From: Candidatus Scybalocola faecavium
GTDB taxonomy: Bacteria > Bacillota > Clostridia > Lachnospirales > Lachnospiraceae
DNA length: 58,078 nt
Assembly (NCBI GenBank): GCA_018713145.1
Contig: DVFP01000030.1
Coordinates: 1 to 58,078, forward strand
Reading direction: 5' to 3'
Part shown: in pieces, positions 42,567 to 52,773 of the stretch
Numbering within the stretch: position 1 is the stretch's first letter
Layout: each line of letters begins with the position of its first letter
Notes under the pieces: generated by a model
What the model saw: only the letters and a program-made list of their open reading frames with translations
Told to the model about the DNA's origin: nothing
Databases searched by the model: none
Translations under genes and position numbers: made by a program

Positions 42567-42604
42567 ATTGCTATACTGTTAAGGTGTGATACAGGAGGAT
42601 AAAT

Positions 42605-45600
42605 ATGCTGACTATTAGTGAGATCAAGGCAAATTGTTTTGGCTCTTCTTATACCCGGGGAAGAGAGCTGTTTATGGAAAATAAATTTAAAAATGTTGCT
42701 GTGGATGAGCTAAAGACGGAGGAGGGCGAGTGGATCACCCAGATCCAGGGACTGGTGAAAGGCAGCGGCAGCCGGTGGTATCAGGTGTCTGTAGATTTAG
42801 GCGAGGAAGAGGAAATCCGGGACTACGCATGCGACTGCCCGGCCTATGAAAATTATTTTGGCATGTGCAAGCACTGTGTAGCCTTGGCCCTGGAATATCG
42901 GGAAAGGACCCGGGGGAAAAGTCCCGTATCCGCCCCTTCTGGGAAAAATACCGGCGATCAGAAAAGAAAATCTACGAGCACGGTTTTATATACATTGATG
43001 GACCGTTTCAGCCATCAGGGAAAAGGTTATATTTTTGATCAGTACCATGAGGATATTCGGTTTGAACCGGAATTTTTCTGGAACTACAGCAACGGTCTTT
43101 CCGTTGAGTTTAAAATCGGTTTTAAAAAAATGTATGTGGTAAAAAATATTGCCGCTGTTTTGTATGCTATGGATACAGTATCGAATTACGCTTATGGGAA
43201 GAATTTAAGCTTTATCCATGACCGGACAGTATTTACCCCGCAGGCGCTTATATGGCTGGATCTGATCCGGGATATTTTAAAAGTATCTTTCCGGATCGAT
43301 TCTTTTGAGGCCTACAGCCAGCCTTATTACAATAATACCTTCCGTACGATTGATTTAAACAGCTATGGTATCCAGAAATGTATGGATTATTATATCCAGA
43401 CAAAAAACCCGGTGGAAATTTCAGGGAAAATTTATTCCGTAGAAGAGGGAACGCCCAAACTGACATTGACGATAAAAGATGATCAGGAACAGGGGGCAAA
43501 ACTGTCCATGGCTCCGGTCAAGGTCTTTTTTGGCAACCGGTCTGTCTTTGTGATCCAGGATGACCGGATCTGTCAGTGCGGTCCCGGTTTTGCGGAAAAT
43601 GTGATCCCTTTAATGGAGGCCATGCGGGCTATCCAGGGTACCAGGGATTATCCGGTCATATCCCTTTATTTAGGCCGCAGTGATTACCGGATGTTTTCCC
43701 GAAAAATGCTTCCGGTGCTGGAAGAGTATCTGGATGTAGTTATTGAAAATATTGATTTTGAGGAGTATGCTTCGGAGACAGTCCTTAAAGTCTTTTTGGA
43801 TATGGATGATGAAAAGACATGGCGGATTCGCCTGAGGGCCATTGCCCAGGCCGGGGAGCAGAGTTTTGACCTGTTTGGGGACCAGGGGATGGAGTGCCGG
43901 GATGTTGGGGAAGAATTTGAATTAAGGCAGATCATTGAGCGGTATTTTTCTTCGGATGGGAAGGGGGGATGGTACTGCTTTGATGAAACAAAGGTTATCG
44001 CCCTGATCCAGGAAGGTATTTCAAAAATGCAGCAGCTTGCCCAGGTGTTCGCAGATGAAAAGATAAAGAAGATCCAGCTTCGTCCGGCGCCAAAGGTAAC
44101 CATTGGCATTGGCCTGAAAAGCCATTTGCTGGAACTGGATGTACATACAGATCTGATGGATCCGGAGGAGATTGGGCAAGTATTATCTGCTTACAAAAAG
44201 AAGAAAAAATATTTCCGGCTAAAAAGCGGGGATATTCTTTCTCTGGATGAGGACAGTTTGGGCCTTTTGGCGGAGTTGTCCCAGGGGCTTATGCTTTCCG
44301 ACAGGGAGATCGTGTCCGGAAAAGTCACAGTGCCGGCGTTTCGGGCCAATTATATTAATGAGATGGTTGGAGAGCACCGGGGCAGCAGCCAGGTTCACCG
44401 GGATACCGGGTTTCGGAAAATGATCCGGGAGATGCGGGATTACTCAGACAGTGACTTTGATGTGCCGGACAGTGTCCACGCCCATCTGAGAAAATATCAG
44501 GAAGAAGGCTTTCGCTGGCTGTGTACGTTGGCTGCATATGGTCTTGGGGGTGTTTTGGCCGATGATATGGGCCTTGGGAAAACCCTCCAAATGCTGGCAT
44601 TTATCGCCTATCAAAAGGTAAAGACATTGATCGTGTGTCCGGCGTCTTTGGTATATAACTGGGAAAGCGAGGCCGGACGGTTTACGCCGGGGCTTAAAAC
44701 GGTTGTTGTTGGGGGAAATACGGCCCTTCGGGAGAAAATTTTTGAGGATGCCATGACGGCAGATCTGGTGATCACTTCCTACGATCTTTTAAAGCGGGAT
44801 GTGGATACTTATAAAAATCAGAAATTCGGCTGTATCGTTATTGACGAGGCCCAGTATATTAAAAATGCCGGGACGCAGGCGGCCCGAAGTGTAAAGGCAG
44901 TGGATGCGCCCCTGCATTTTGCCCTGACAGGAACCCCCATTGAAAACCGTCTCAGCGATTTATGGAGTATTTTTGATTTTATCATGCCAGGGTATTTGTA
45001 TACCTATCCTAAGTTTAAAAAGGAGTTGGAGCATCCGGTAGTGACTTTAGGCGATGATGAGGTGACAAGCCGTCTGCGCCATATGGTGGCGCCCTTTATT
45101 TTACGCCGGAGAAAACAGGATGTGCTTAAGGACCTTCCCGATAAACTGGAAAAGACGATTTATACCCAAATGACCCCAAAGCAGGAAGAGGTTTACCGGG
45201 CATGGGCCAGCCGTATTGTCCAGGAGTTGGCCGGTGTCAGTGATGGAGAATATATGCAGGAGCAGATCCGTATCTTGGCAGAGCTGACGCGGCTTCGCCA
45301 GATCTGCTGCGCGCCGGATCTGTGTCTGGAGGATTATCATGGAGGCTCAGGAAAGATGGATGCTTGTCTTGAGTTGATGGATAATGCCATTTCCGCAGGT
45401 CATCGTATTCTTGTGTTTTCCCAGTTTACCCAGATGCTGGAAAAACTGATCGACGCCTATAAAGACCGGGGGTCCTACTTGTATTTGTCGGGAAAATCTA
45501 CAAAGGAGCAGCGACGCCAGATGGTGGAACAGTTCCAGAAGGGGGATGTGCCTGTGTTTTTCATTTCCCTGAAAGCGGGAGGTACCGGGCTGAACCTGAC

Positions 45601-45853
45601 TGCTGCCGATGTGGTCATCCATTATGATCCATGGTGGAATGTGGCAGCCCAAAATCAGGCTACGGATCGTACCCACCGGATCGGACAGAAAAATGTAGTG
45701 ACTGTTTTAAAGCTGGTAGCCAGGAATACGATCGAAGAAAAAATCATAAAGCTCCAGGAGGAAAAGGCGAAGCTGGCGGAAAATATCATTGAAGGGGATA
45801 TGACTGCGCAGCACCGGATCAGCAGGGAAGAACTGATGGAATTATTAAAGTAA
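42605..45853 (+). CDS. SWIM zinc-finger SNF2-family DNA translocase
   Basis: The 1082-residue protein starts at ATG 42605 behind ACAGGAGG. A SWIM finger (CDCPAYENYFGMCKHC, residues 76-91) opens it, followed by a clostridial SNF2_N-associated region (about 120-560). The helicase core has DDMGLGKTLQ (motif I), a DEAQ box (VIDEAQYIKN) and the C-terminal lobe with SLKAGGTGLNLTAAD and QATDRTHRIGQ. It should use ATP to move along DNA and remodel protein-DNA complexes. The biological role of this bacterial subgroup is poorly known. It appears monocistronic. Confidence 0.92.
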   Translation: MLTISEIKANCFGSSYTRGRELFMENKFKNVAVDELKTEEGEWITQIQGLVKGSGSRWYQVSVDLGEEEEIRDYACDCPAYENYFGMCKHCVALALEYRERTRGKSPVSAPSGKNTGDQKRKSTSTVLYTLMDRFSHQGKGYIFDQYHEDIRFEPEFFWNYSNGLSVEFKIGFKKMYVVKNIAAVLYAMDTVSNYAYGKNLSFIHDRTVFTPQALIWLDLIRDILKVSFRIDSFEAYSQPYYNNTFRTIDLNSYGIQKCMDYYIQTKNPVEISGKIYSVEEGTPKLTLTIKDDQEQGAKLSMAPVKVFFGNRSVFVIQDDRICQCGPGFAENVIPLMEAMRAIQGTRDYPVISLYLGRSDYRMFSRKMLPVLEEYLDVVIENIDFEEYASETVLKVFLDMDDEKTWRIRLRAIAQAGEQSFDLFGDQGMECRDVGEEFELRQIIERYFSSDGKGGWYCFDETKVIALIQEGISKMQQLAQVFADEKIKKIQLRPAPKVTIGIGLKSHLLELDVHTDLMDPEEIGQVLSAYKKKKKYFRLKSGDILSLDEDSLGLLAELSQGLMLSDREIVSGKVTVPAFRANYINEMVGEHRGSSQVHRDTGFRKMIREMRDYSDSDFDVPDSVHAHLRKYQEEGFRWLCTLAAYGLGGVLADDMGLGKTLQMLAFIAYQKVKTLIVCPASLVYNWESEAGRFTPGLKTVVVGGNTALREKIFEDAMTADLVITSYDLLKRDVDTYKNQKFGCIVIDEAQYIKNAGTQAARSVKAVDAPLHFALTGTPIENRLSDLWSIFDFIMPGYLYTYPKFKKELEHPVVTLGDDEVTSRLRHMVAPFILRRRKQDVLKDLPDKLEKTIYTQMTPKQEEVYRAWASRIVQELAGVSDGEYMQEQIRILAELTRLRQICCAPDLCLEDYHGGSGKMDACLELMDNAISAGHRILVFSQFTQMLEKLIDAYKDRGSYLYLSGKSTKEQRRQMVEQFQKGDVPVFFISLKAGGTGLNLTAADVVIHYDPWWNVAAQNQATDRTHRIGQKNVVTVLKLVARNTIEEKIIKLQEEKAKLAENIIEGDMTAQHRISREELMELLK

Positions 45854-45880
45854 GGTTTGCGGTCATTGCCGGAAGGAAGG

Positions 45881-45911
45881 TTCCCGGGGCCTTATATAAA
45901 GCCCCGGGGAA
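45881..45911 (+). terminator. GC-rich hairpin after the SNF2 gene
   Basis: CCCGGGGC pairs with GCCCCGGG around a ten-base loop. There is no T-tract, so termination may be weak; a second hairpin with Ts follows at 46040-46080. Confidence 0.55.
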
Positions 45912-45993
45912 TCTGGAGAATTTGTGAGAAATGACAAATAAAATTATAAAAAATCTGAAAATATAACGAAATTATAGAAAAAATATAAAAAGC

Positions 45994-46022
45994 TTGACTT
46001 TTGATGGAAAGTTGTATATAAA
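45994..46022 (+). promoter_or_regulatory. Promoter in front of a short hairpin transcript
   Basis: TTGACT (45994-45999) and TATAAA (46017-46022) with a 17-base spacer. A terminator hairpin follows only about 12 bases after the expected start. Confidence 0.6.
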
Positions 46023-46028
46023 AGGTAT

Positions 46029-46080
46029 ATATAAAAACAGGGACAAAGGTGTTGTTGCTATCACCTTTGTCTCTTTTTTT
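46029..46080 (+). ncRNA. Possible ~50-nt small RNA or attenuated leader
   Basis: The expected transcript consists of an A-rich 5' end and a strong hairpin, GGGACAAAGGTG with CACCTTTGTCTC (one wobble pair), ending in seven Ts. It could be a tiny RNA, or the attenuated leader of the AraC-type gene at 46187. It can also serve as terminator for the gene upstream. I favour leader or terminator use; an independent RNA is speculative. Confidence 0.4.
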
Positions 46081-46186
46081 ATATTAATACGCCTGGTAAA
46101 GCGCTGCCGTCTTTTGGAGACAGCCATATGCCGGGCAGCAGTTTGTTGATCGATTGTTCTCGGAAATAAGCAAAGAGGTGAGCGGT

Positions 46187-46948
46187 ATGAAAAGAACATA
46201 TTATTTTTCAAAAGCGCGGGATCTGATCTATGAAGAGGTCCTTTCAGACAGTGAAATGTTTGAAAAGTTTTATGAGATCCAAAATGGCCACAAGGAAACT
46301 TTAATGGTCATCCCTGATGGCTGTGTGGATATTCAGTGTGTGTGGAAGCAGGATCAGATGTCCATGTGGATCTGCGGCAGTGTGATGAATGGCTCCGTTT
46401 CCGGGATCAGCGGTTATGACAAGTGCTATGGGGCCAGGTTTAATGCGGGAAAGCTGCCGGAGTGCCTGAAAAAATATATTGACATTATTGTAGAAAACCG
46501 TATCCCGGCCCGGCAGATGGAAGAAACTTCCCATGTGCTCCGGTATTTGGACGCTTCTATGTCTTTTGACGCCTGGATTGATGTGATCCGCGGCTGTTTT
46601 GAACTGGATCATTCCACGGAGGAGAATCGTCTGACACAGGGATTGATCCGGGAAATTGAAAAACAGCGGGGACATGTGGTGGTCCGGGATCTTGTGGATG
46701 CTTTTGGCTACAGCCACCGTTATGCAAATTATGTATTCAAATCTGACGTTGGGTGTTCCATAAAAAAATATGCCGGTATTGTACGCCTTCAGGCAAGCAT
46801 GAACTGCCTTCTTAACCGGGATGATGACGCTATTTATAATGACCTGGGATATTATGATCAGGCACATTTTATCCGGGATTTTAAAAACTTTTCTTATACA
46901 ACACCCTATAGCTTTAAGAAAATGATGGAAAATCTCAGATTGGTTTAA
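46187..46948 (+). CDS. AraC-family transcriptional regulator
   Basis: ATG 46187 behind AGAGGTGA gives 253 residues. The N-terminal part (LMVIPDGCVDIQCVWKQDQ, ARFNAGKLPECL) resembles the DUF6597-like domain of some AraC proteins. The C-terminal domain has two helix-turn-helices (RDLVDAFGYSHRYANYVFKS and LGYYDQAHFIRDFKNFSYTT). It lies 18 bases before the dehydrogenase gene and is probably its activator and cotranscribed. The effector is unknown. Confidence 0.85.
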   Translation: MKRTYYFSKARDLIYEEVLSDSEMFEKFYEIQNGHKETLMVIPDGCVDIQCVWKQDQMSMWICGSVMNGSVSGISGYDKCYGARFNAGKLPECLKKYIDIIVENRIPARQMEETSHVLRYLDASMSFDAWIDVIRGCFELDHSTEENRLTQGLIREIEKQRGHVVVRDLVDAFGYSHRYANYVFKSDVGCSIKKYAGIVRLQASMNCLLNRDDDAIYNDLGYYDQAHFIRDFKNFSYTTPYSFKKMMENLRLV

Positions 46949-46966
46949 AAAATAAGGAGGGATCAT

Positions 46967-48109
46967 ATGAAATCGATCATATTAACAAAAGGTGTTTTGG
47001 TAACCGGCGATGGCGCTTTAGATTACCTGGAAAATGTCCGCTGCCATAAGGCCGTCCTGGTCACAGGCGGCCAGTCGATGGAAAGAACCGGAGTGTTAGG
47101 CCGTGTAAGAGGGATTTTGGAAAAAAATAATATTCAGGTTTGTATTTATAAGGGGATCAGCAAAAATCCCGATAATGTTCAGATCATGGAAGGAACAGAG
47201 TATTTGCGCCGGGAAATGCCGGATGCTGTCATTGCCGTGGGTGGAGGATCCGCCATAGATGCGGCAAAGGCCATGGTTTTGTTTTACGATCATCCGGAGC
47301 TTGATTTTGACAATGTATTCACCACGGATTTGTCTGATAAGCCGTTGAAAACCTTGCTGGCAGCAGTACCATCGACTTCAGGCACTGCATCAGAGGTTAC
47401 CCAGGTGACTGTGGTGACCTTATCTGACCTTCATATAAAGCAGGCCATCCGTTCAGAACATTTAAGGCCGGAAATTGCCATTCTTGATCCGGATCTCCCC
47501 ATGAGCCTTCCGGAAAATATCGCAGCGGAAACCGGCATGGACGCCCTGACACATGCTATTGAAGCTTACATCAATAAAAATGGCAATGATTTTACAGATG
47601 TGCTGGCAAAAGGCGCCATTGAAGGGCTGCTTCGTTGGCTGCCGGTATCCTGTCAGACCGGTACCCGGGAGAGCCGGGAGCATGTGCATAACTATTCTTC
47701 AATGGCAGGGATGGCCTTTTCCAACAGCGGTCTTGGAATGGTCCATGGCGTGTCCCATGCTTTTGGGGGAATGTATAACCTGGCGCATGGACTTGCCAAT
47801 GCGGTGATCTTGCCCTATGCGATGGATTATAATAAAAAAGACGGGAAGGTAAAGGAAAAGTTTGATATTCTGTCCGCGTCTGTAGGGAAGGATATTATCC
47901 AGGCGGTAAAAGATTTAAAGGATACCCTTGGGATCGCTTCCAGAATAATGGATACCGGAGTTTCAGAGGAGGAATTTTTGCGGGACTATGAAGAGCTGGT
48001 GGATCATTCTCTGACCGGGTCTACAGCAGTGAATCCCATACCCGTATCCAGAGAGGATATGGAATATTTTGTGCAGTGCGTTTTTTACGGGAAACCGGTA
48101 AATTTTTAG
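46967..48109 (+). CDS. Iron-containing alcohol dehydrogenase
   Basis: The 380-residue protein has GGGSAIDAAKAM for NAD(P) binding and the metal-binding residues in GMDALTHAIEAY, GMVHGVSHAFGG and NLAHGLANAVILPYA. The family reduces aldehydes or oxidises alcohols. Because a class III aminotransferase and an amino-acid transporter follow, 4-hydroxybutyrate dehydrogenase is a reasonable specific guess, but no residue proves it. The start is behind AAGGAGGG. Confidence 0.88.
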   Translation: MKSIILTKGVLVTGDGALDYLENVRCHKAVLVTGGQSMERTGVLGRVRGILEKNNIQVCIYKGISKNPDNVQIMEGTEYLRREMPDAVIAVGGGSAIDAAKAMVLFYDHPELDFDNVFTTDLSDKPLKTLLAAVPSTSGTASEVTQVTVVTLSDLHIKQAIRSEHLRPEIAILDPDLPMSLPENIAAETGMDALTHAIEAYINKNGNDFTDVLAKGAIEGLLRWLPVSCQTGTRESREHVHNYSSMAGMAFSNSGLGMVHGVSHAFGGMYNLAHGLANAVILPYAMDYNKKDGKVKEKFDILSASVGKDIIQAVKDLKDTLGIASRIMDTGVSEEEFLRDYEELVDHSLTGSTAVNPIPVSREDMEYFVQCVFYGKPVNF

Positions 48110-48230
48110 ACGTTTTAAAAAATTGAATTAAAAAACACCACTTTTTACAATATTTTTTGGAAAAAGACGATTATAATCCAATACATAAATCGTTGATTTA
48201 CAAAAAACATAGGGACAAGGAGTGGTAAAT

Positions 48231-49505
48231 ATGATCCGCTATGAAGATTACGCAAAGTTTTTCAGCCCGGTGCTTTCCAAGTCATCAGATATTGTAGCTG
48301 CTGAGGGAAAGGGCTGTTATATTAAGGATGTTAAAGGCGATGTATATTTGGATTTTGTCCAGGGGATTGCCGTCAATGCCTTAGGACATTGTTTTCCGGC
48401 AGTTGTGGAGGCGATCTGCCAGCAGGCAAAGAAGCTGGTCAATGCATCCTTTAATATGGTCAGTTATGAATCTACTCTGCGTTTGGCACAGAGGTTATCA
48501 GAGATTGCTCCGGGAGAGCTTGGAAGCATCCTGTTTTCCAACGGCGGAGCAGAGGCTACCGATGGCGCGTTAAAGCTGGCCAAGGTATATACAAAACGTC
48601 CGGCAATTATTGCATTTATGGGATCTTTTCACGGACGCACCGTTGGAGCTACAAGTATTACTGCTTCCAGTGCCAAATACAGAAAATATGCAGAGCCTTT
48701 AATGGGAAGCGTTTATTTTGCTCCATATCCCAGCCGGGATCTGTGTCCAAAAGGTTTAGACGCTCAGGGCCGGGGACAGTATTGTCTGGATGAACTGGAA
48801 CGGCTGTTAAAATATGTGGTCGCACCGGAAATGGTGGCAGCAATTTATATGGAGCCGGTTCAGGGCGAAGGCGGATATGTGGTTCCCCCGGAAAATTTTG
48901 TTAAAGGTGTGCGCAAGCTTTGTGATGAGCATAAGATCCTTCTGATCATGGATGAGATCCAGTCCGGATACGGGCGTACCGGAAAAATGTGGGCAGGCCA
49001 GAACTTTGATGTTGTTCCGGATATTATGACTGTTGGAAAGGCTATTGCCGGAGGACTTCCCATGAGTGCAGTCATCAGTACACCGGAAATCATGAATGAG
49101 TGGAAACCGGGAATGCATGGCACAACGTTTGGAGGAAATCCGGTAGCTGCCGCCGCGGCTAATGCGGTTTTGGATCAGTTTGAAGACGGGACTCTTTTGG
49201 AAAATGTTAATGTTATGGGAGAGTATCTTCGGAGTGAACTTAAAAAGCTTCAGGCGGACTTCCCGATTATTTATGATGTGCGGGGCCTGGGATTAATGAC
49301 TGCCATTGAGTTTTCTTATGAAGATGGAACCCCGGCACCCCAGGTGTGGGAAAAAGTACGCAAGCGCTGCCTGGAATTAAAACTTCTCACTTTAAGCTGC
49401 GGAGTGAATAACAACGGAATGCGGTTTGCCACACCTTTGAATGTAAAGAAGGAAGAAATTGATCAGGGACTTTCGATTTTAAGAAAGGCGCTTTCTGAAT
49501 TATAG
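48231..49505 (+). CDS. Class III aminotransferase, 4-aminobutyrate aminotransferase-like
   Basis: ATG 48231, eight bases from AAGGAG, gives 424 residues. PLP-enzyme motifs are GGAEATDGALKLAK, SFHGRTVGATSITAS, MDEIQSGYGRTGKMWA and the lysine in TVGKAIAGGLP. The sequence is closest in my view to GabT-type enzymes, which move the amino group from GABA to 2-oxoglutarate and give succinate semialdehyde. Ornithine or other omega-aminotransferase activity cannot be excluded. A TATAAT at 48172 suggests its own promoter, although the -35 is weak. Confidence 0.8.
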   Translation: MIRYEDYAKFFSPVLSKSSDIVAAEGKGCYIKDVKGDVYLDFVQGIAVNALGHCFPAVVEAICQQAKKLVNASFNMVSYESTLRLAQRLSEIAPGELGSILFSNGGAEATDGALKLAKVYTKRPAIIAFMGSFHGRTVGATSITASSAKYRKYAEPLMGSVYFAPYPSRDLCPKGLDAQGRGQYCLDELERLLKYVVAPEMVAAIYMEPVQGEGGYVVPPENFVKGVRKLCDEHKILLIMDEIQSGYGRTGKMWAGQNFDVVPDIMTVGKAIAGGLPMSAVISTPEIMNEWKPGMHGTTFGGNPVAAAAANAVLDQFEDGTLLENVNVMGEYLRSELKKLQADFPIIYDVRGLGLMTAIEFSYEDGTPAPQVWEKVRKRCLELKLLTLSCGVNNNGMRFATPLNVKKEEIDQGLSILRKALSEL

Positions 49506-49546
49506 CATTTCTTTTTCAGACAGCAATATAGATGAGTAATACATGG

Positions 49547-49580
49547 CAAGGGCGTCACAGGAGGGACGCCCTTGTTTTTT
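49547..49580 (+). terminator. Terminator after the aminotransferase
   Basis: CAAGGGCGTC and GACGCCCTTG pair perfectly around an eight-base loop and are followed by six Ts. The ribosome binding site of the next gene (AGGAGGG) comes right after, so partial read-through could supply the transporter genes. Confidence 0.88.
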
Positions 49581-49592
49581 AGGAGGGATTTT

Positions 49593-50564
49593 ATGTTAAA
49601 ACGATACGGATATTTATTCATGGCAGGACTTATGGTAATAGCGGCGGGATGCAGTTCGGGGGGCTCTGGAAATGATACGGGCACGGATCAGTCTTTGGAA
49701 AGCTCTGCCCCTGTCTCGGATGCAGATACCGGTAATGGTGATTCAGAAACCTCAGATTCGGCAGATGACCCTTATGCAGAGGCAACCGCTCAGACCGGTG
49801 GTGTACTGAGAGTAGGTATGGAATGTGCTTACGCGCCATTTAACTGGACTCAGTCATCAGCAGAAGTAGATGCGGATGGGTGGGAAGCTGTACCGATTTA
49901 CGGAACCAGCGATTATGCTTTTGGATATGACATAATCTTTGCCCAGAAGCTGGCAGATGAACTGGGATGGGATCTGGAGGTCCATAAGGTAGACTGGACC
50001 AGCATTGTCCTTGGTCTTCAGTCCGGGGATTATGATGTGATTATTGCCGGTATGGCGGCTACTGATGAGCGGCGTGAAACTTTGGATTTCGCCCGGCCTT
50101 ACTATATCAGAGAAAATGTTATGCTGGTCAAGAAAGACGGACCTTATGCAAACGCGACCAAGCTTTCGGATTTTGACGGAGCAACCATCACGACACAGAT
50201 CAGTACATCCTGGGTAGATTACCTGGATCAGGTGCCCAATGCCAACATTGCGACTTTCCCTGAAACAACCTCTGAGGTAGTCATGCAGGTAGCCATGGGA
50301 ACTGTGGATTGTGCTCTCCTGGATTATCCTACAGCCTATTCCGCAACTTTAAGTAACCCGGATGTTACTTTTATTTCTCTGGACAGCGATGATACATTTG
50401 TGACGCCGGAAGGCATGTCTGAGGATTTGTGTCCTGGAGTAAATCTGGGAAATACAGTGCTTTTAGACGCAATTAATACAGCAATGGACAATATGGGCTG
50501 GGATGACGCGTCCATGAGTGAAAATATGGACCTGGCGATTAAGGTACAGCCGTTAAGCGAGTGA
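49593..50564 (+). CDS. Amino-acid ABC transporter substrate-binding lipoprotein
   Basis: ATG 49593 gives 323 residues. The signal peptide ends in a lipobox VIAAGC with C20 as lipid anchor, followed by a Ser/Asp/Gly-rich linker to about residue 75. The SBP family 3 domain has VGMECAYAPFNWTQ, FGYDIIFAQKLADELGW and LQSGDYDVIIAGMAATDERRE. It binds polar amino acids outside the membrane. An insertion (SSAEVDADGWEAVPIYG) after the first strand is typical of a clostridial subgroup. Confidence 0.9.
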   Translation: MLKRYGYLFMAGLMVIAAGCSSGGSGNDTGTDQSLESSAPVSDADTGNGDSETSDSADDPYAEATAQTGGVLRVGMECAYAPFNWTQSSAEVDADGWEAVPIYGTSDYAFGYDIIFAQKLADELGWDLEVHKVDWTSIVLGLQSGDYDVIIAGMAATDERRETLDFARPYYIRENVMLVKKDGPYANATKLSDFDGATITTQISTSWVDYLDQVPNANIATFPETTSEVVMQVAMGTVDCALLDYPTAYSATLSNPDVTFISLDSDDTFVTPEGMSEDLCPGVNLGNTVLLDAINTAMDNMGWDDASMSENMDLAIKVQPLSE

Positions 50565-50577
50565 GAGGAGGAAATCT

Positions 50578-51321
50578 ATGGATCGAGGCTTTTTTGGATG
50601 GATCGTCTATATCCTTGAAGAATACTGGCCGTATTTTCTCCGGGGAACATGGATCACACTGGTGATTGCCGTTTTAGGGACGCTTATTGGCTTTGTTCTT
50701 GGATTTCTTATTGGTATGGTTGAATCGGTTCCTATGCCGGAAAAAGGTAATCCTCTAAAAAAGCTTTTTCTGTGGATCATCAGGATTATTTGCAAGATTT
50801 TTGTAGAAGTCTTTCGCGGCACACCGATGATGGTACAGGCCATGGTCCTTTATTACGGGATCCGCCAGATCTATGACGGGCTGTCTCCTTTTGGGGCAGC
50901 CGTCCTGGTGACCTTGTTAAATACAGGCGCTTATATGGCGGAAACCGTCCGGGGCGGAATCATTTCCGTAGATCCGGGCCAGATCGAAGGCGCCAGAGCT
51001 TTGGGAATGGGACATTTTACGACAATGTTTTTAGTTGTCCTTCCCCAGGCTTTTAGGAATATTTTCCCGGAAATGGTAAATATGTATCTGACAAACCTTA
51101 AAATGACATCCGTGTTAAATGTAATCAATGTGTCAGAACTTTATTATGTGACACGGACGGCAGCAGGAACCTACTACAGATATTTTGAAGCCTATATTAT
51201 CTGCGGTTTGATCTATCTGGTCCTTTGCCTGATTTTTACACGGCTCCTGGGATTGTTAGAGAAGAAAATCTCGGCTGGCGGAGATTATGAACTTGCTATG
51301 GAATATATGGGAGATGATTAA
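50578..51321 (+). CDS. Amino-acid ABC transporter permease
   Basis: The 247-residue protein starts behind GAGAGGAGG. Five helices are visible, and the EAA loop [20 protein letters not shown], which contacts the ATPase, is present. It belongs to the HisM/GlnP family and probably works as a homodimer since only one permease is encoded. It is 13 bases after the binding-protein gene. Confidence 0.92.
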   Translation: MDRGFFGWIVYILEEYWPYFLRGTWITLVIAVLGTLIGFVLGFLIGMVESVPMPEKGNPLKKLFLWIIRIICKIFVEVFRGTPMMVQAMVLYYGIRQIYDGLSPFGAAVLVTLLNTGAYMAETVRGGIISVDPGQIEGARALGMGHFTTMFLVVLPQAFRNIFPEMVNMYLTNLKMTSVLNVINVSELYYVTRTAAGTYYRYFEAYIICGLIYLVLCLIFTRLLGLLEKKISAGGDYELAMEYMGDD

Positions 51322-51334
51322 GGAGGCGGAATCA

Positions 51335-52120
51335 ATGAGTGAAAATACATTTATACCTTCCGATGGGGAAGAAGTCCTGAAAATCAGTAATTTAGTAAAA
51401 ACCTTTGGAAAACACCAGGTGTTAAAGGGACTGAGCTTTTCGATCCACAAAGGAGAGGTTGTCAGTGTGATCGGTTCTTCCGGCTCGGGTAAATCTACAC
51501 TGCTGCGGTGTATTAACGGCCTTGAAATGCCTACCTCCGGACAGATCTTCTATCACGGCACACCTGTGGAAAAAACTGAAAAGGAGCTGAATAAGTTCAG
51601 ATCCAGAGTGGGCATGGTATTTCAGATGTTTAATCTGTTTAATAATATGACGGTTTTAGATAATTGTATGGTAGGTACCCGAAGAGTTTTAAAGTTGGAT
51701 AAAAGGGAAGCCAAAGACCGGGCGATCCATTATTTAAAACAGGTTGGCATGGCGCCTTATATTCACGCAAAACCGCCTCAGCTTTCCGGGGGACAGCGTC
51801 AGAGAGTGGCGATCGCCAGGGCGCTGACCATGCACCCGGAGGTGCTGTTGTTTGACGAGCCTACCTCGGCGCTGGATCCGGAAATGGTAGGCGAGGTGCT
51901 CCAGGTCATCCGGCAGCTTGTGGGCAAGGGACTAACGATGATGATCGTTACTCATGAAATGATGTTTGCCAGGGATGTGTCTTCAAGGATCATTTTTATG
52001 GATGACGGATATATTGGTGAGGATAATACCCCTGAAAAGATTTTCGGAAATCCGGACAGCCCCCGGATGAAAGAATTTTTAAAACGCTATATTCATGATG
52101 AGGAAAGGAAGATGGCATGA
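51335..52120 (+). CDS. Amino-acid ABC transporter ATP-binding protein (GlnQ type)
   Basis: ATG 51335, behind AAGGAGGCG, gives 261 residues. Walker A is GSSGSGKST, the signature [15 protein letters not shown] and Walker [15 protein letters not shown], with VTHEM as H-loop. It drives uptake by the permease upstream. The last four bases overlap the next gene, indicating coupled translation. Confidence 0.94.
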   Translation: MSENTFIPSDGEEVLKISNLVKTFGKHQVLKGLSFSIHKGEVVSVIGSSGSGKSTLLRCINGLEMPTSGQIFYHGTPVEKTEKELNKFRSRVGMVFQMFNLFNNMTVLDNCMVGTRRVLKLDKREAKDRAIHYLKQVGMAPYIHAKPPQLSGGQRQRVAIARALTMHPEVLLFDEPTSALDPEMVGEVLQVIRQLVGKGLTMMIVTHEMMFARDVSSRIIFMDDGYIGEDNTPEKIFGNPDSPRMKEFLKRYIHDEERKMA

Positions 52121-52773
52121 GTAATAAAACATTAGAAAATTATGTCATTACTATTGCCAGAGGCTTTGGCAGCGGAGGGAAAGAAGTAGCCCATCATTTG
52201 TCGGAGGCTCTTGGAATTGAATGTTATGAAAACCGGATCCTCACTCTGGCTTCGGAAATGAGCGGATTAGACGAAGAGCTTTTTGAGGAGGTAAATGAAA
52301 AGCTGCGGGGGAAAAAGACAGCCAGGCTTCTTAATGCGCTGCCGAAAACCCTGCGTCCTTCCCCCAGAGATGACGGGTTTGTTTCTGATGACCGGCTTTT
52401 CCAATTTCAGAAGGATATTATCGTAAGGCTGGCAGATACTCAGTCCTGCATTATCGTAGGAAAATGCGCGGATTGGATTTTAAAGGACCGTAAAAATGTG
52501 GTCAGTGTGTATATTGAAGCGCCCAGGCCGTTTTGCCGCCAGCGGATCATGATGAAAATGGGCGTCAATGCCCAGACCGCGGATCTTTCTATTTCAAATA
52601 CAGATAAATACCGGGCTCAGTATTACCAATATTATACCGGAGGAAATTACTGGACAAACCCGGTAAACTATGATCTTACTTTAAATAGTGAGCGGATGGG
52701 GATTGAAGGCTGCGTACAGATGATCATCCATTGCCTGGAGGTAAAGCTGGGGATTCATACAGAATCCGCATGA
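52117..52773 (+). CDS. Cytidylate kinase-like family protein
   Basis: The 218-residue protein overlaps the transporter ATPase gene by four bases (ATGA). [21 protein letters not shown] is a P-loop-like start of the cytidylate kinase-like family (PF13189 type), and [15 protein letters not shown] follows near residue 110. These proteins are related to nucleotide kinases, but their substrate is unproven and the glycine loop differs from true Cmk. Coupling to an amino-acid transporter is unusual and may only reflect operon growth. Confidence 0.8.
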   Translation: MSNKTLENYVITIARGFGSGGKEVAHHLSEALGIECYENRILTLASEMSGLDEELFEEVNEKLRGKKTARLLNALPKTLRPSPRDDGFVSDDRLFQFQKDIIVRLADTQSCIIVGKCADWILKDRKNVVSVYIEAPRPFCRQRIMMKMGVNAQTADLSISNTDKYRAQYYQYYTGGNYWTNPVNYDLTLNSERMGIEGCVQMIIHCLEVKLGIHTESA

